Assembly: GCF_018598185.1 (NCBI RefSeq)
Contig: NZ_JAHESC010000034.1
Span: forward strand, 24,172-88,171
Direction: 5' to 3'
From: Dawidia soli
Lineage (GTDB): Bacteria; Bacteroidota; Bacteroidia; Cytophagales; Cyclobacteriaceae
Length of the DNA: 64,000 bases
Under the pieces are notes generated by a model. That model did no database searches. It saw nothing but the letters and a program-made list of their open reading frames with translations, and was not told the origin of the DNA. The stretch's first letter is position 1. The number at the start of each line of letters is the position of its first letter. Both the position numbers and the translations under genes were made by a program. Of this stretch, positions 16,860-26,700 are shown one piece after another.

Positions 16860-18698
16860 TTCCAATACCAGCAGGTAATATTCGGGCACGGACACGCTGC
16901 CCAGGGTATATTTTTTGCCCGTGGTGATCTCCGTACCACCCTTGTATTGCCCGATGCTTTCGGCAAAGCGTTGGGTGTTTACGGTCGTGGGCTTGTCGTT
17001 GGTGTTAAAGATGCACATCACGGTTTGTTGCCCCTCGTGGCGGAAGTATACATACACACCGTCTTCGGGTACATACTGTGTGAGCTTGCCGGTAGTCAGT
17101 GCGGGCGAGGTTTTGCGGAAGGTGGCGAGCGTACGTGTCCAGTCAAATACTTCATTCTCTTTTTCGGTGCGGCCGGCGGCCGTGAACTTGTTTGCCGGGT
17201 CGTTGGGCCAGCCGCCGGGGAAGTCGAGGCGTACCCAGCCGTCGGGATTGGCAAATCCTTTCATGAGGATCTCGGTGCCATAGTACAGCTGGGGGATGCC
17301 GCGGCTGGTGAGCAGCCATGCAATGCCGGCTTTGTGTTTGCGCACGTCTTCGCCCACGACGGAGAAGAAGCGGCTCATGTCGTGGTTGTCGAGGAAGATG
17401 ACGTTGCGGGTGGGGTCTTCGTACACAAAGTCGTTGGCCAGCGTGTAGTACAACCGGTTGACGCCGGTGGTCCAGCCAAAGGGCTCGTTCAGGGCGGAGA
17501 TGATACCGTAGAGGTTGGCCTGGAAATCGGTGACGCCGGGCAGGTTGCTTTTGAACGGGATCTCGAATTTGTTGCGTGTGAAGTAGGCCTGGTTGGGCAC
17601 GCCGTGTACCCATGTTTCGCCGAAGAGCGAGAGGTTGGGATACTGGTCGAGCAGGGCCTGGTTGCAGCGGTTCATGAACGCCAGGTCGTTGTAGATGTAG
17701 GTGTCGATGCGCCAGCCGTCGAGGCGGAACTGTTCGACGCACCAGAGGGCGTGCTGGATCAGGAAGTTCGCCACGTAGGGATTGTGCTGGTTGAGGTCGG
17801 GCATCTGCGGCGTAAACCAGCCGTTGCTCATGCGGTCGCGGTCGCTGCGGGCGGCGTGGGGATCCAGCAGGGGTTGGTCTTTGTAGGTGGTGTTGGTATA
17901 GGTGGGCCACTCGTGCAGCCAGTCGTGTGTCGGTTTTTCCTGTACGAAGAAGTGGTAGAGGCCCACGTGGTTGTAGACGGCGTCCTGGATCAGCTTCATG
18001 TTACGGCGGTGCAGCGCGTCGCTGAGCTGCGTGTAGAGGGCCTCGTTGCCCAGGCGCGGGTCGATGGCATAGTGGTCGGTGATGGCGTAGCCGTGCTCGG
18101 TACGGTGGGGCATGTCGTTCTTCAGCACGGGCATGAGCCAGAGGGCGGTAACGCCCAATTTCTGTAGATAGTCGAGGTGGTTGATGATGCCTTGCAGATC
18201 GCCGCCGTGGCGGTAGAAGATCGAGTCGCGGTGTAGGGACTGGTCGCGCATACCTTTGATGCGGTCGTTGGCAGGGTCTCCGTTGCTGAAGCGGTCGGGC
18301 ATGGCCAGGTAGATCAGGTCTTTGCTGGTGACGCCTTGCGCGAAGGGCTTGTCCGTTGTGCGGGCCTTGAGCGGCCAGTCTACGCGCGTGGTCTTTTTGC
18401 CGGCGGCGAATACCAGCGGTACCGTGCCCGGCCGGGCGTCGGGGGCAATGGCGAGGTCCAGCGCGAGGTATTTGCCGTGTTCCAGCGGGTGCACCTGCTG
18501 CAGGGTGACGCCGGGGTAGTTTACGGTGACGGTACGTTTGTTAAATGCGGGGTCGTCGGCCCGTACCAATAACTGGAGGGTGGGAGACTTCATGCCGATC
18601 CACCAGGAGGGGGGATAGACCGTGACATTTTGAGCGCGGAGAGGGAGGAAAAAGGGGAGCAGGAACAGGGTGGATAAGACGGCGCGGCGTCGGTGCAT
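16848..18698 (-). CDS. Exported GH13 alpha-amylase/cyclomaltodextrinase-like enzyme
   Basis: 616 residues. Signal peptide MHRRRAVLSTLFLLPFFLPLRAQ, then a cyclomaltodextrinase N-terminal beta domain (about 25-115), the GH13 barrel (about 120-520) and a C-terminal beta domain (about 535-616). GH13 motifs are complete: DAVYNHVG (239-246), GWRIDTY with nucleophile Asp332, LFGETW with acid/base Glu361 and FLDNHD with Asp440. It should hydrolyse alpha-1,4-glucans or cyclodextrins in the periplasm or at the outer membrane. It is divergent from SusC/SusD pair 1, the SusA-like arrangement of a starch uptake locus. Its 3' end overlaps the convergent T9SS protein gene by 12 bases. Confidence 0.9.
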   Translation of the reverse strand: MHRRRAVLSTLFLLPFFLPLRAQNVTVYPPSWWIGMKSPTLQLLVRADDPAFNKRTVTVNYPGVTLQQVHPLEHGKYLALDLAIAPDARPGTVPLVFAAGKKTTRVDWPLKARTTDKPFAQGVTSKDLIYLAMPDRFSNGDPANDRIKGMRDQSLHRDSIFYRHGGDLQGIINHLDYLQKLGVTALWLMPVLKNDMPHRTEHGYAITDHYAIDPRLGNEALYTQLSDALHRRNMKLIQDAVYNHVGLYHFFVQEKPTHDWLHEWPTYTNTTYKDQPLLDPHAARSDRDRMSNGWFTPQMPDLNQHNPYVANFLIQHALWCVEQFRLDGWRIDTYIYNDLAFMNRCNQALLDQYPNLSLFGETWVHGVPNQAYFTRNKFEIPFKSNLPGVTDFQANLYGIISALNEPFGWTTGVNRLYYTLANDFVYEDPTRNVIFLDNHDMSRFFSVVGEDVRKHKAGIAWLLTSRGIPQLYYGTEILMKGFANPDGWVRLDFPGGWPNDPANKFTAAGRTEKENEVFDWTRTLATFRKTSPALTTGKLTQYVPEDGVYVYFRHEGQQTVMCIFNTNDKPTTVNTQRFAESIGQYKGGTEITTGKKYTLGSVSVPEYYLLVLELTE

Positions 18699-18799
18699 AG
18701 GGTGGAGATTTAGGGGTCTTGAGGTCTAAGTTCGGATGTTCCCGAGGAACTGCCAAGAATACAAAAAACGTCGGTTTTGCTCTTCCGGTTTTGCAGTTT

Positions 18800-18815
18800 A
18801 CGTTTTCGGAAACGT
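18800..18815. promoter_or_regulatory. LacI-type palindromic operator candidate
   Basis: ACGTTTTCGGAAACGT is a 16-base near-perfect palindrome (ACGTTT-N4-AAACGT) in the intergenic region between the divergent GH13 gene and susC 1. Size, central position and AACG-type half-sites fit LacI-family operators, which often control maltodextrin genes in Bacteroidota. No LacI-type regulator gene is in this window. Confidence 0.45.
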
Positions 18816-18878
18816 TTGTGCATTCGATTCCTGTTAAATTTTTAAAGATTTCTTACAGGAATTACGAACGGAATTCCC

Positions 18879-18886
18879 TACTTTCA
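18879..18886 (+). promoter_or_regulatory. Candidate -7 promoter element of susC 1
   Basis: TACTTTCA matches TAnnTTTG at six of eight positions, including TA and the TT core, and lies 64 bases downstream of the palindromic operator candidate and 71 bases before the susC start. The -33 element is not clear. Confidence 0.3.
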
Positions 18887-18957
18887 GAGTAGTCTTCAAA
18901 CGTGTGCATTGAGCCGCCGCGTTTGGGGAGAGAGGAATTAACCCAAAACTTAAACGT

Positions 18958-21900
18958 ATGACGAAGTTTTATCTGTATTTAAGCAGGTATCTCATGGTGG
19001 CGCTGTTGTTCGGCACTACCATGGCCTGGTCGCAGGGGCGAACCGTTACCGGAAAGGTAAGTTCATCTGACGATGGCGGAATTATCCCAGGCGCCAACAT
19101 CCTGGAAAAGGGAACAAGCAATGGTACCATTACCGGTACCGACGGGGTGTACACCATCACCGTACAAGAGGGAGCTACCCTGGTATTCAGCTTTGTGGGC
19201 TATACATCGCAGGAGATCGCGGTGGGTACGCAGTCGAATATCGACGTAACGCTCCAGGCCGACGTGACCGCGCTGAACGAAGTGGTCGTGATCGGTTATG
19301 GTGAGATCAAGAAACGCGACGCGACAGGAGCCGTGGCGTCTGTAAAAGCCGAAGATTTTAACACGGGGGTGATCGCATCACCCGAGCAGCTCATACAAGG
19401 TAAGTCGGCCGGTGTGCAGATCACCTCGGCGAGCGGCGAGCCGGGTGCGGGCGCTAACATCCGGATCCGCGGTACGTCGTCTGTGCGCGGGGGTAACAAC
19501 CCGTTGTACGTGGTAGACGGTGTGCCCCTGGCGGGGGATGACGTTTCGGGCGGCGGCCTGGATATCGGTCGCGGTAACGCCTCGGCCAAGAACCCGCTGA
19601 ACTTCCTCAACCCGAACGACATTGAAAGCATCGACATTCTCAAGGATGCCTCGGCGACGGCCATCTATGGCTCACGGGGTGCCAACGGGGTTGTGCTGAT
19701 CACTACCAAAAGCGGGAAGGGCAAGCGTCGTCAGCTGGAATACGGCGCGACGTTGAGCTTTGCGCGGGTGGCGCGTAAGTACGATCTGCTGAACCGCGAT
19801 CAGTTCCTGAACGGCGCGGCACGGCTGGGGTCGAACCTCGAGGAGCTGGACTTTGGAGGTGATACGGACTGGCAGGACGCCGTGCTCCGGACGTCGGTTT
19901 CCAACCGTCACGATCTTTCGTTCTCGGACAACTACAAGACCCTGAACTATCGGGCGTCGTTCAGCTATGATAACCAGCAGGGTATTGTCGAGCGTACGGG
20001 CCTGAAGCGTTACACCGGCCGTTTGAACCTGAACAAATCGTTCCTCAACGACAAGCTGAAGCTGGGTACCCAGATGATCTTCTCGCGGGTGGACGACCAG
20101 GCTGCGGCGATCACCGAAAACTCGGGCTTCGAGGGTGACCTGATCGGTTCCATGATCATGGCCAATCCCACCTGGCCGCGGTTTGCCGACTCGCAGTTCT
20201 CCAATACAAACATCAACCCGCTTGCCTATCTGAAGTATCATCAGGACAATACGCAAACCGACCGCCACCTGATCAATGTAACGGGTTCTTACGACATTCT
20301 TCCTTCCCTGAGTTTTAAAGTGACGGGCGGCTTTGACCGTTCGGAATCTACACGTGACAAAGTGTTCTCTCCCCGGCTACGGTTGAGCAACGGTGTGGAA
20401 GGCAACGGCCGTGGTGGCTTTGCCGAAATTGAAACCGACAACAACTTGCTGGAAGCCTATTTTAATTACAATAAGACCATCGGCAAGGGAACCCTCAACG
20501 CGGTGTTGGGGTATTCGTACCAGGAATTCAACCGCAAGGGTCTGACGGTGCTGGGTTGGGGCTTTGCCGGCGAAAACATGGACCGCATGGTGAATGACTT
20601 GCATGCCGGCGCCGGCATCGTACAGGGCATGATCGATCAGTCGTACCAGCAGTTCGGGTATTATACCGTGATTGATGCGGAAAACGGCAATCGCGAGCGC
20701 ATGTATATCAATACATTGTCGCCGGAGCCCACAACGATCGACCTGGATAATCTTCCGACGAACATGCCGGTGCGCTCAGTCACGGGCGACATCTTCAACT
20801 CAACGGATGAGCTGCAGTCTTTTTTTGGCCGGGTGAACTATTCCCTGTCTGACAAATACCTGGCGACGGTCACCTTCCGGGCGGACGGTTCGACCCGCTT
20901 CGGCGGTAACAACAAGTATGGTTATTTCCCGTCGGGCTCGCTGGCCTGGCGCCTGTCGGAAGAGGAGTTTGTTCCGGAAGCATTCACCGACCTGAAGTTC
21001 CGCGTAGGATATGGCGTGACCGGTAACCAGGAGATTCCGCACAACCTGCACCAGGCGCGGATCAAGTATAACAACGGTACGGCCAATCGTTTCGGTGCGC
21101 CGACGATCGGTAACGATGGTCAGGCCCCGCCTCCGGGCACATCGAACGTAGCGTTCGAGAACCCTGACCTGAAGTGGGAGCAAACCTCACAGCTGAACAT
21201 CGGTCTCGACTTCGGTTTCCTGGAAAACAAGCTGACGGGTAGCATCGATGTATACCGCAAGAACACGACGGATCTGCTGATCCAGGTAACATCGGCGCAG
21301 CCCGCGCCACAGCCCTTTACCTGGCGCAACCTGGATGCCGATGTGATCAACCAGGGTGTTGAATTGTCGTTGAACGCGATCGCGGTCGAGAGCGACAATT
21401 TCGGGCTGAACTTCGGTTTCAATATTTCCTACAATAAAAATGAAGTAAAGAACTACAATGGCGCGCCACTGAATACGGGCGAGATCAACGGTCAGGGTCT
21501 GTCGGGTGCCTTCGCTCAGCGGATTACCAACAACCAGCCATTGTTTACATACTTCATTCGTGAGTTTCAGGGCTTCGACCAGGATGGTATCGCGATCTAC
21601 AACGGCGACATCCAGCGTTATGTCGGCAAGAACCCGATCCCGAAATACAACCTGGGTTTCTCGGTCAACTTCCGTTATAAGAACTGGGATCTCTCAACAT
21701 TCCTGACCGGGCAGTACGGCCACTGGGTATACAACAACACGGCCAATGCATACTTCTCGCTGGGTTCGCTGGCGACAGGTAAGAACATTATTGCCAGCTC
21801 GCTGTATACCGGCGAAGCCGCGGCCAACGCACCGGATGCTTCGACACGCTACCTGGAGAAGGGCGACTTTCTGCGAATGCAGAATTTAAATCTGGGGTAT

Positions 21901-22107
21901 AACTTTAACTTCGAGCAGACCTCGCTGATCAAGAAGGTTCGCCTGTATGCCAGCGGCCAGAACCTGTTCCTGATCACCGGCTACTCGGGCCTGGACCCGG
22001 AAGTAAATACCAACAAAGCACGTGACGGCGTTCCCTCCCTGGGAATCGACTACACGTCGTACCCGCGCGCGAGAACCCTGACTTTTGGCCTGAACGCAAC
22101 TTTTTAA
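18958..22107 (+). CDS. SusC/RagA family TonB-linked outer-membrane transporter 1
   Basis: 1049 residues. Signal peptide (MTKFYLYLSRYLMVALLFGTTMAWSQ), carboxypeptidase-regulatory-like beta domain (about 28-105; GANILEKGTSNGTITGTDG), then plug domain with VVVIGYGEIKKRDATGA, IRIRGTSSVRGGNNPLYVVDGVPL and DIESIDILKDASATAIYGSRGANGVVLITTK, then the 22-strand barrel ending with aromatic residue RTLTFGLNATF. No STN signalling domain is present, so it is probably controlled by a cytoplasmic regulator. With SusD directly downstream and a GH13 enzyme divergent, import of alpha-glucan oligosaccharides is the best inference; the sequence alone does not prove substrate. Confidence 0.93.
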   Translation: MTKFYLYLSRYLMVALLFGTTMAWSQGRTVTGKVSSSDDGGIIPGANILEKGTSNGTITGTDGVYTITVQEGATLVFSFVGYTSQEIAVGTQSNIDVTLQADVTALNEVVVIGYGEIKKRDATGAVASVKAEDFNTGVIASPEQLIQGKSAGVQITSASGEPGAGANIRIRGTSSVRGGNNPLYVVDGVPLAGDDVSGGGLDIGRGNASAKNPLNFLNPNDIESIDILKDASATAIYGSRGANGVVLITTKSGKGKRRQLEYGATLSFARVARKYDLLNRDQFLNGAARLGSNLEELDFGGDTDWQDAVLRTSVSNRHDLSFSDNYKTLNYRASFSYDNQQGIVERTGLKRYTGRLNLNKSFLNDKLKLGTQMIFSRVDDQAAAITENSGFEGDLIGSMIMANPTWPRFADSQFSNTNINPLAYLKYHQDNTQTDRHLINVTGSYDILPSLSFKVTGGFDRSESTRDKVFSPRLRLSNGVEGNGRGGFAEIETDNNLLEAYFNYNKTIGKGTLNAVLGYSYQEFNRKGLTVLGWGFAGENMDRMVNDLHAGAGIVQGMIDQSYQQFGYYTVIDAENGNRERMYINTLSPEPTTIDLDNLPTNMPVRSVTGDIFNSTDELQSFFGRVNYSLSDKYLATVTFRADGSTRFGGNNKYGYFPSGSLAWRLSEEEFVPEAFTDLKFRVGYGVTGNQEIPHNLHQARIKYNNGTANRFGAPTIGNDGQAPPPGTSNVAFENPDLKWEQTSQLNIGLDFGFLENKLTGSIDVYRKNTTDLLIQVTSAQPAPQPFTWRNLDADVINQGVELSLNAIAVESDNFGLNFGFNISYNKNEVKNYNGAPLNTGEINGQGLSGAFAQRITNNQPLFTYFIREFQGFDQDGIAIYNGDIQRYVGKNPIPKYNLGFSVNFRYKNWDLSTFLTGQYGHWVYNNTANAYFSLGSLATGKNIIASSLYTGEAAANAPDASTRYLEKGDFLRMQNLNLGYNFNFEQTSLIKKVRLYASGQNLFLITGYSGLDPEVNTNKARDGVPSLGIDYTSYPRARTLTFGLNATF

Positions 22108-22113
22108 TTGAGT

Positions 22114-23658
22114 ATGAGTATGAACGTACATAAACTGAAGATAACCTCGGGCATCCTGGTCGCTATACTGGGCGTAGGATGTACCGACCTGGAAGTAAAA
22201 GAGAAGGACTCTTATCTGATCGAATCAGAAGGTGTATTTGCGGGTGTTCCTCCGGATGCGACGCTGAACTCAGCCTACCTGGACCTGCGGGACTGGGGAA
22301 ACCAGGAGAACCTGTACGCGCTGTCGGAAGTAGCGTCCGATGAGCTGCTGGTGCCTACGCGCGGTGTTGACTGGGGTGACAACGGCATCTGGCGGAGCTT
22401 GCGCCAGCACGAGTGGGATGATTCTCATCAGTACATTCTCAATACCTGGAACAACCTGAACCGCAACGTGTACAAGTTGAACCAGCTGCTGGCCAGCGAG
22501 TCGGGTGCGGATGCGCAACAAACGGCGGAAGGTAAATTCCTGCGTGCCTTTAACATGTGGTATGTACTGGACTTATATCGGCAGGTGCCGTTCCGTGACG
22601 TACACGACGCGGTGACGGCGGACCCGAGAGTATTCAGTGTTCAGGAGGCACTGGACTTTATCATTAAAGACCTGACCGAAGCGCTGCCTGCGCTGCCGTC
22701 TACCGGCCCCGGCGGCAATACGATCAAGGCTTCGAAAGCTGCCGCACATTTCCTGCTGGCGAAGATTTATCTGAACAAGCACATCTACCTGAATACAGCG
22801 GCAGCCGCCAGCGACATGACGCAGGTGATCACGCACGTCGATGCGATTACCGCGGACGGTTTTGCTCTCAATGAGGACTACTTTGATACGTTTAAGGATG
22901 CGAGCAACCCCGAGACAATTCTCTGGACGGACGCCGAGTGGGGTAACCGCATCTGGAACGGCCTGCACTACAATCAGGGTGTATCGACCAACACCGGTGG
23001 CGGCTGGAACGGTTTCTCGACCACGGCAGAGTTCTACGCTCTGTTCGAAGGTGATCCAAACAACAACGAGCCTGGCCACGATCAGGAGGAACGCCGGGGT
23101 TATGTGCAGAACTATGAAGACCGGGTAAAGGAGGGTATAGGCTATGGGTTCCTGATCGGTCAGCAGTATGATTCCATGGGCGCCCCGCTGAAGGATCGTC
23201 CGGGTAATCCGCTGATCTTCACGAAGGATTTTGCGAGCAACACGACCCTGACAGGTAACAACGAGCGTAACGGTATCCGTGTTATTAAATATCACCCGAG
23301 CACAGGAAGTTATAACCGGTATTATGTCCTGGCGCGCTATGCAGACGCTTACCTGATGAAGATCGAGGCGATCCTGCGCGGCGGTACCGCAGGTGAAGAT
23401 GCCCTGACGCTGTATAATGCGTTACGCAGCATCCGCGGCGCATCGGAAGCGGAAGGTGTTACGATCGACGATATCCTGGACGAGCGCGGTCGGGAGCTGT
23501 ACATCGAAGGATGGCGCCGCAACGATCAGGTGCGTTTTGGTACCTTCACGTCGCCGTTCCCGTATATGAACAATACGGATGCATTCCGCAATGTATACCC
23601 GATCCCGGCCAACGCGTTGACGACCAACCCGAACCTGCAGCCGACCGAAGGCTACTAA
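22114..23658 (+). CDS. RagB/SusD family substrate-binding lipoprotein 1
   Basis: About 514 residues. Lipoprotein signal with ILGVGC as lipobox, then a SusD-like fold: N-terminal helices (NSAYLDLRDWGNQENLYAL), TPR-like core (EGKFLRAFNMWYVLDLYRQVPFRD; DALTLYNALRSIRGAS) and a C-terminal segment (DERGRELYIEGWRRNDQVRFG; YPIPANALTTNPNLQPTEGY). Forms a lidded complex with the SusC barrel on the cell surface. The gene begins seven bases after susC stops; TTG at 22108, ATG at 22114 and ATG at 22120 are all in frame, and I prefer 22114. A strong terminator follows. Confidence 0.92.
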   Translation: MSMNVHKLKITSGILVAILGVGCTDLEVKEKDSYLIESEGVFAGVPPDATLNSAYLDLRDWGNQENLYALSEVASDELLVPTRGVDWGDNGIWRSLRQHEWDDSHQYILNTWNNLNRNVYKLNQLLASESGADAQQTAEGKFLRAFNMWYVLDLYRQVPFRDVHDAVTADPRVFSVQEALDFIIKDLTEALPALPSTGPGGNTIKASKAAAHFLLAKIYLNKHIYLNTAAAASDMTQVITHVDAITADGFALNEDYFDTFKDASNPETILWTDAEWGNRIWNGLHYNQGVSTNTGGGWNGFSTTAEFYALFEGDPNNNEPGHDQEERRGYVQNYEDRVKEGIGYGFLIGQQYDSMGAPLKDRPGNPLIFTKDFASNTTLTGNNERNGIRVIKYHPSTGSYNRYYVLARYADAYLMKIEAILRGGTAGEDALTLYNALRSIRGASEAEGVTIDDILDERGRELYIEGWRRNDQVRFGTFTSPFPYMNNTDAFRNVYPIPANALTTNPNLQPTEGY

Positions 23659-23683
23659 TACCGGTTGTCACGCCGGATAAATT

Positions 23684-23730
23684 AAAGAAGGCACGTCGTA
23701 GTTTACCGCGTGCCTTCTTTTTTTATTTTT
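23684..23730 (+). terminator. Rho-independent terminator after susCD 1
   Basis: AAAGAAGGCACG (23684-23695) and CGTGCCTTCTTT (23709-23720) form a perfect 12-base stem followed by TTTTATTTTT. It separates the SusC/SusD pair from the FG-GAP lipoprotein genes. Confidence 0.9.
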
Positions 23731-23740
23731 AGCATCGTAT

Positions 23741-26700
23741 ATGCGTATATTTTTCATGTGGAGATATTGGATCCTGTGTCTGCTCGTTGTCAGCGCTTGT
23801 AAGAAGAACGATGTGCCGGCCCCTGCCGCCAACCGGAATACGTTGTTCACCCGGCTGCCGGCCGCGGAGACGGGGATCGATTTTACAAACGAGCTGAAGA
23901 TCGATGCCGACTTCGACGTGTTCCGCTACCGGAACTTTTATAACGGTGGGGGTGTGGGCATCGGCGACATCAACAACGACGGGCTGCCCGATGTATACCT
24001 CACGTCCAACATGGGCGATAACAAACTGTTCCTCAACAAAGGCGACTGGAAGTTTGAAGACATTACCGAAAAGGCCGGTGTGAAAGGTCTGAAGGTATGG
24101 TCTACGGGCGTGAGCCTGGTCGACATCAACCACGACGGGCTGCTGGACATCTACATCTGCAACGCCGGCGATGTGAAGGGCGGCAACCGCGACAACGAGC
24201 TTTTTATCAACAACGGCGATCTCACCTTTACCGAACAGGCCGCGCGGTACGGTCTGGCCGACCGGGGCTTCTCCACGCACGCGGCCTTCTTCGACTACGA
24301 CAAGGACGGCGACCTGGACTGTTATGTATTGAACAATTCCTATCGCCCGGTATCGACGCTGGGTTATCGCAACCTGCGCCATGAGCGCGACGAGTTCGGC
24401 GGGCACAAGCTCTACCGGAACGACAACGGTCACTTTACCGATGTGAGCGCGGCGGCGGGCATCTATGGCAGCGTGATCGGTTTCGGGTTGGGTGTGACGG
24501 TGGGCGATGTCAACCAGGACAACTGGCCCGACCTGTATATCTCCAACGACTTCTACGAGCGTGACTACCTGTATATCAACAACCACGACGGCACTTTTAC
24601 GGAAGCGCTGGAGTCGTACATGGGGCACATCAGCATGTTTTCCATGGGCGCGGACTTTGCCGATCTGAACAACGACGGCTACCCGGAGATCTTTTCCACG
24701 GATATGCTACCGGAAGACGATGCCCGGGTGAAGACGATCTCGTCGTTCGAGACCTACGATGTATACACGCTGCGGTTGAAGAACGACTACTATCACCAGT
24801 ATATGCGCAACATGCTGCACCTCAACAACCAGGACGGCACGTTCAGCGAGATCGGCCAGCTGGCCGGTGTGGCGGCGACGGACTGGAGCTGGGGGGCGCT
24901 GATCGCGGACTTCGACAACGACCGGCACAAGGAGATCTACGTCAGCAACGGGATCTACCGCGACCTGACCAACCTGGACTTTATCGACTTCCTGGGCAGC
25001 AGCGAACAGATGCAGGCGGCGATCGAAGGCAAGAAGGTGGACTTCAATGCCTTTGTGGAACGCATGCCTTCGGTACCCTTGCCCAACTATATGTTTACGC
25101 TGACCGACACGGCGTGGCGTTACCGGAATGTGGCGCAGGCGTGGGGGCTGGACGAACCGGGCTTCTCCAACGGCGCGGCATACGGTGACCTCGATAATGA
25201 TGGCGACCTGGACCTGGTCGTCAACAATGTCAACTCGCCGGTGTTTGTGTATCGCAACCAAAGCCGTGAGCGTGGCCGGTCGCATTCTTTGTCGCTTTCG
25301 TTCAAGGGCACGGAAAAGAATACGTTTGGGCTGGGCGCTTGTATCAAGGCCTTTCAGGACGGCGAGGTGATCTTGCTGGACCACATGCCCATCCGGGGCT
25401 TTCAGTCGAGTATGGATTATCGGCTGGTGCTGGGCCTCGGCGAGGCGAAGCAGGTGGATAGCCTGGTGGTGATGTGGCCGGATGGGCTGGTGGAGGTCCG
25501 CACCGATGTGCCGGCCGATCAGCACCTGGTGCTCGATCATGCGCAGGCAAAACCGGTGGCGATAAGACCAGCGGCCCCTGTCAAGCCCTTGCTGCAGCCG
25601 GTTACACGCACGGAGGTTGCACACCGGGAGAATGATTTTAACGACTTTGATCGCGACCGCTTGCTGTACCACATGCTGTCGACGCAGGGGCCGGCCTTTG
25701 CGACGGCCGATCTGAACGGCGACGGCCTGGACGACATTTTTGTGGGTGGCTCGGTCGGCAACGCGGCGGCGTTATATATGCAACGGCCGGGGCAGACGTT
25801 TACGCCGGTGCCGGGCAGGCCCTTTGATGCCGACTCGCTGGCCGAGTGTGTGGACGCTGTGTTCTTTGATGCCGACGGCGACCGCGACCTGGACCTGTAC
25901 GTGGTCACGGGGGGAGCCGAGTATACGACGCAGTCTGCCGAGAGCACGGACCGCTTTTACGAGAACAAAGGTCTGCGTGGCGGCATGCCGGTGTTCGAAA
26001 AGACCACGGGCCGGATCCCCCTGCTATACCAGAGCGGGAGCTGCGTGCGCCCTGCCGATGTGGACGGCGATGGCGATCTCGATCTCTTTATCGGTACGCG
26101 GGTGATGCCGACGTATTACGGCATGCCGTGTGACCAGTTCCTGTTGCTGAACGATGGCAAAGGGACGTTTACCGATGCCACGGCGGCCTATGCGCCGGCG
26201 GTGAAGCGGTTGGGCATGGTGACGGACGCGGTGTGGTTTGCGTATGACAACGATGGTTTCCCGGACCTGCTCATCACGGGCGAATGGATGCCGGTCACGA
26301 TCTTCCGCAACGACGGCAAGCAGCTGACGCCGGTGACCGACGTGCCGGGCCTTGCCAATACGCAGGGCTGGTGGAACCGGGTGGAGGCTGCCGACCTGGA
26401 CGGCGACGGCGACCTGGATTTTGTGCTGGGTAACCTGGGCTTAAACTCCAAGTTCAAACCGACGGCTTCGTCGCCGGTCACACTGTATGTAAACGACTTC
26501 GATCAGAACGGTTCCGTCGAGCCGGTGTTTGCGTTCCGTCGCGAAGGAAAGGATTTTCCGATGGCGATGCGGCAGGACCTGATCAAACAGATGAGCTCGC
26601 TCAAAAAGAAATTCTTATACTACCAGGACTATGCCGGCAAGTCCGTTGCCGACATCTTCGATGCCAATTTGCTGAAGCGGTCCACGGTGCTGACGTTTTA

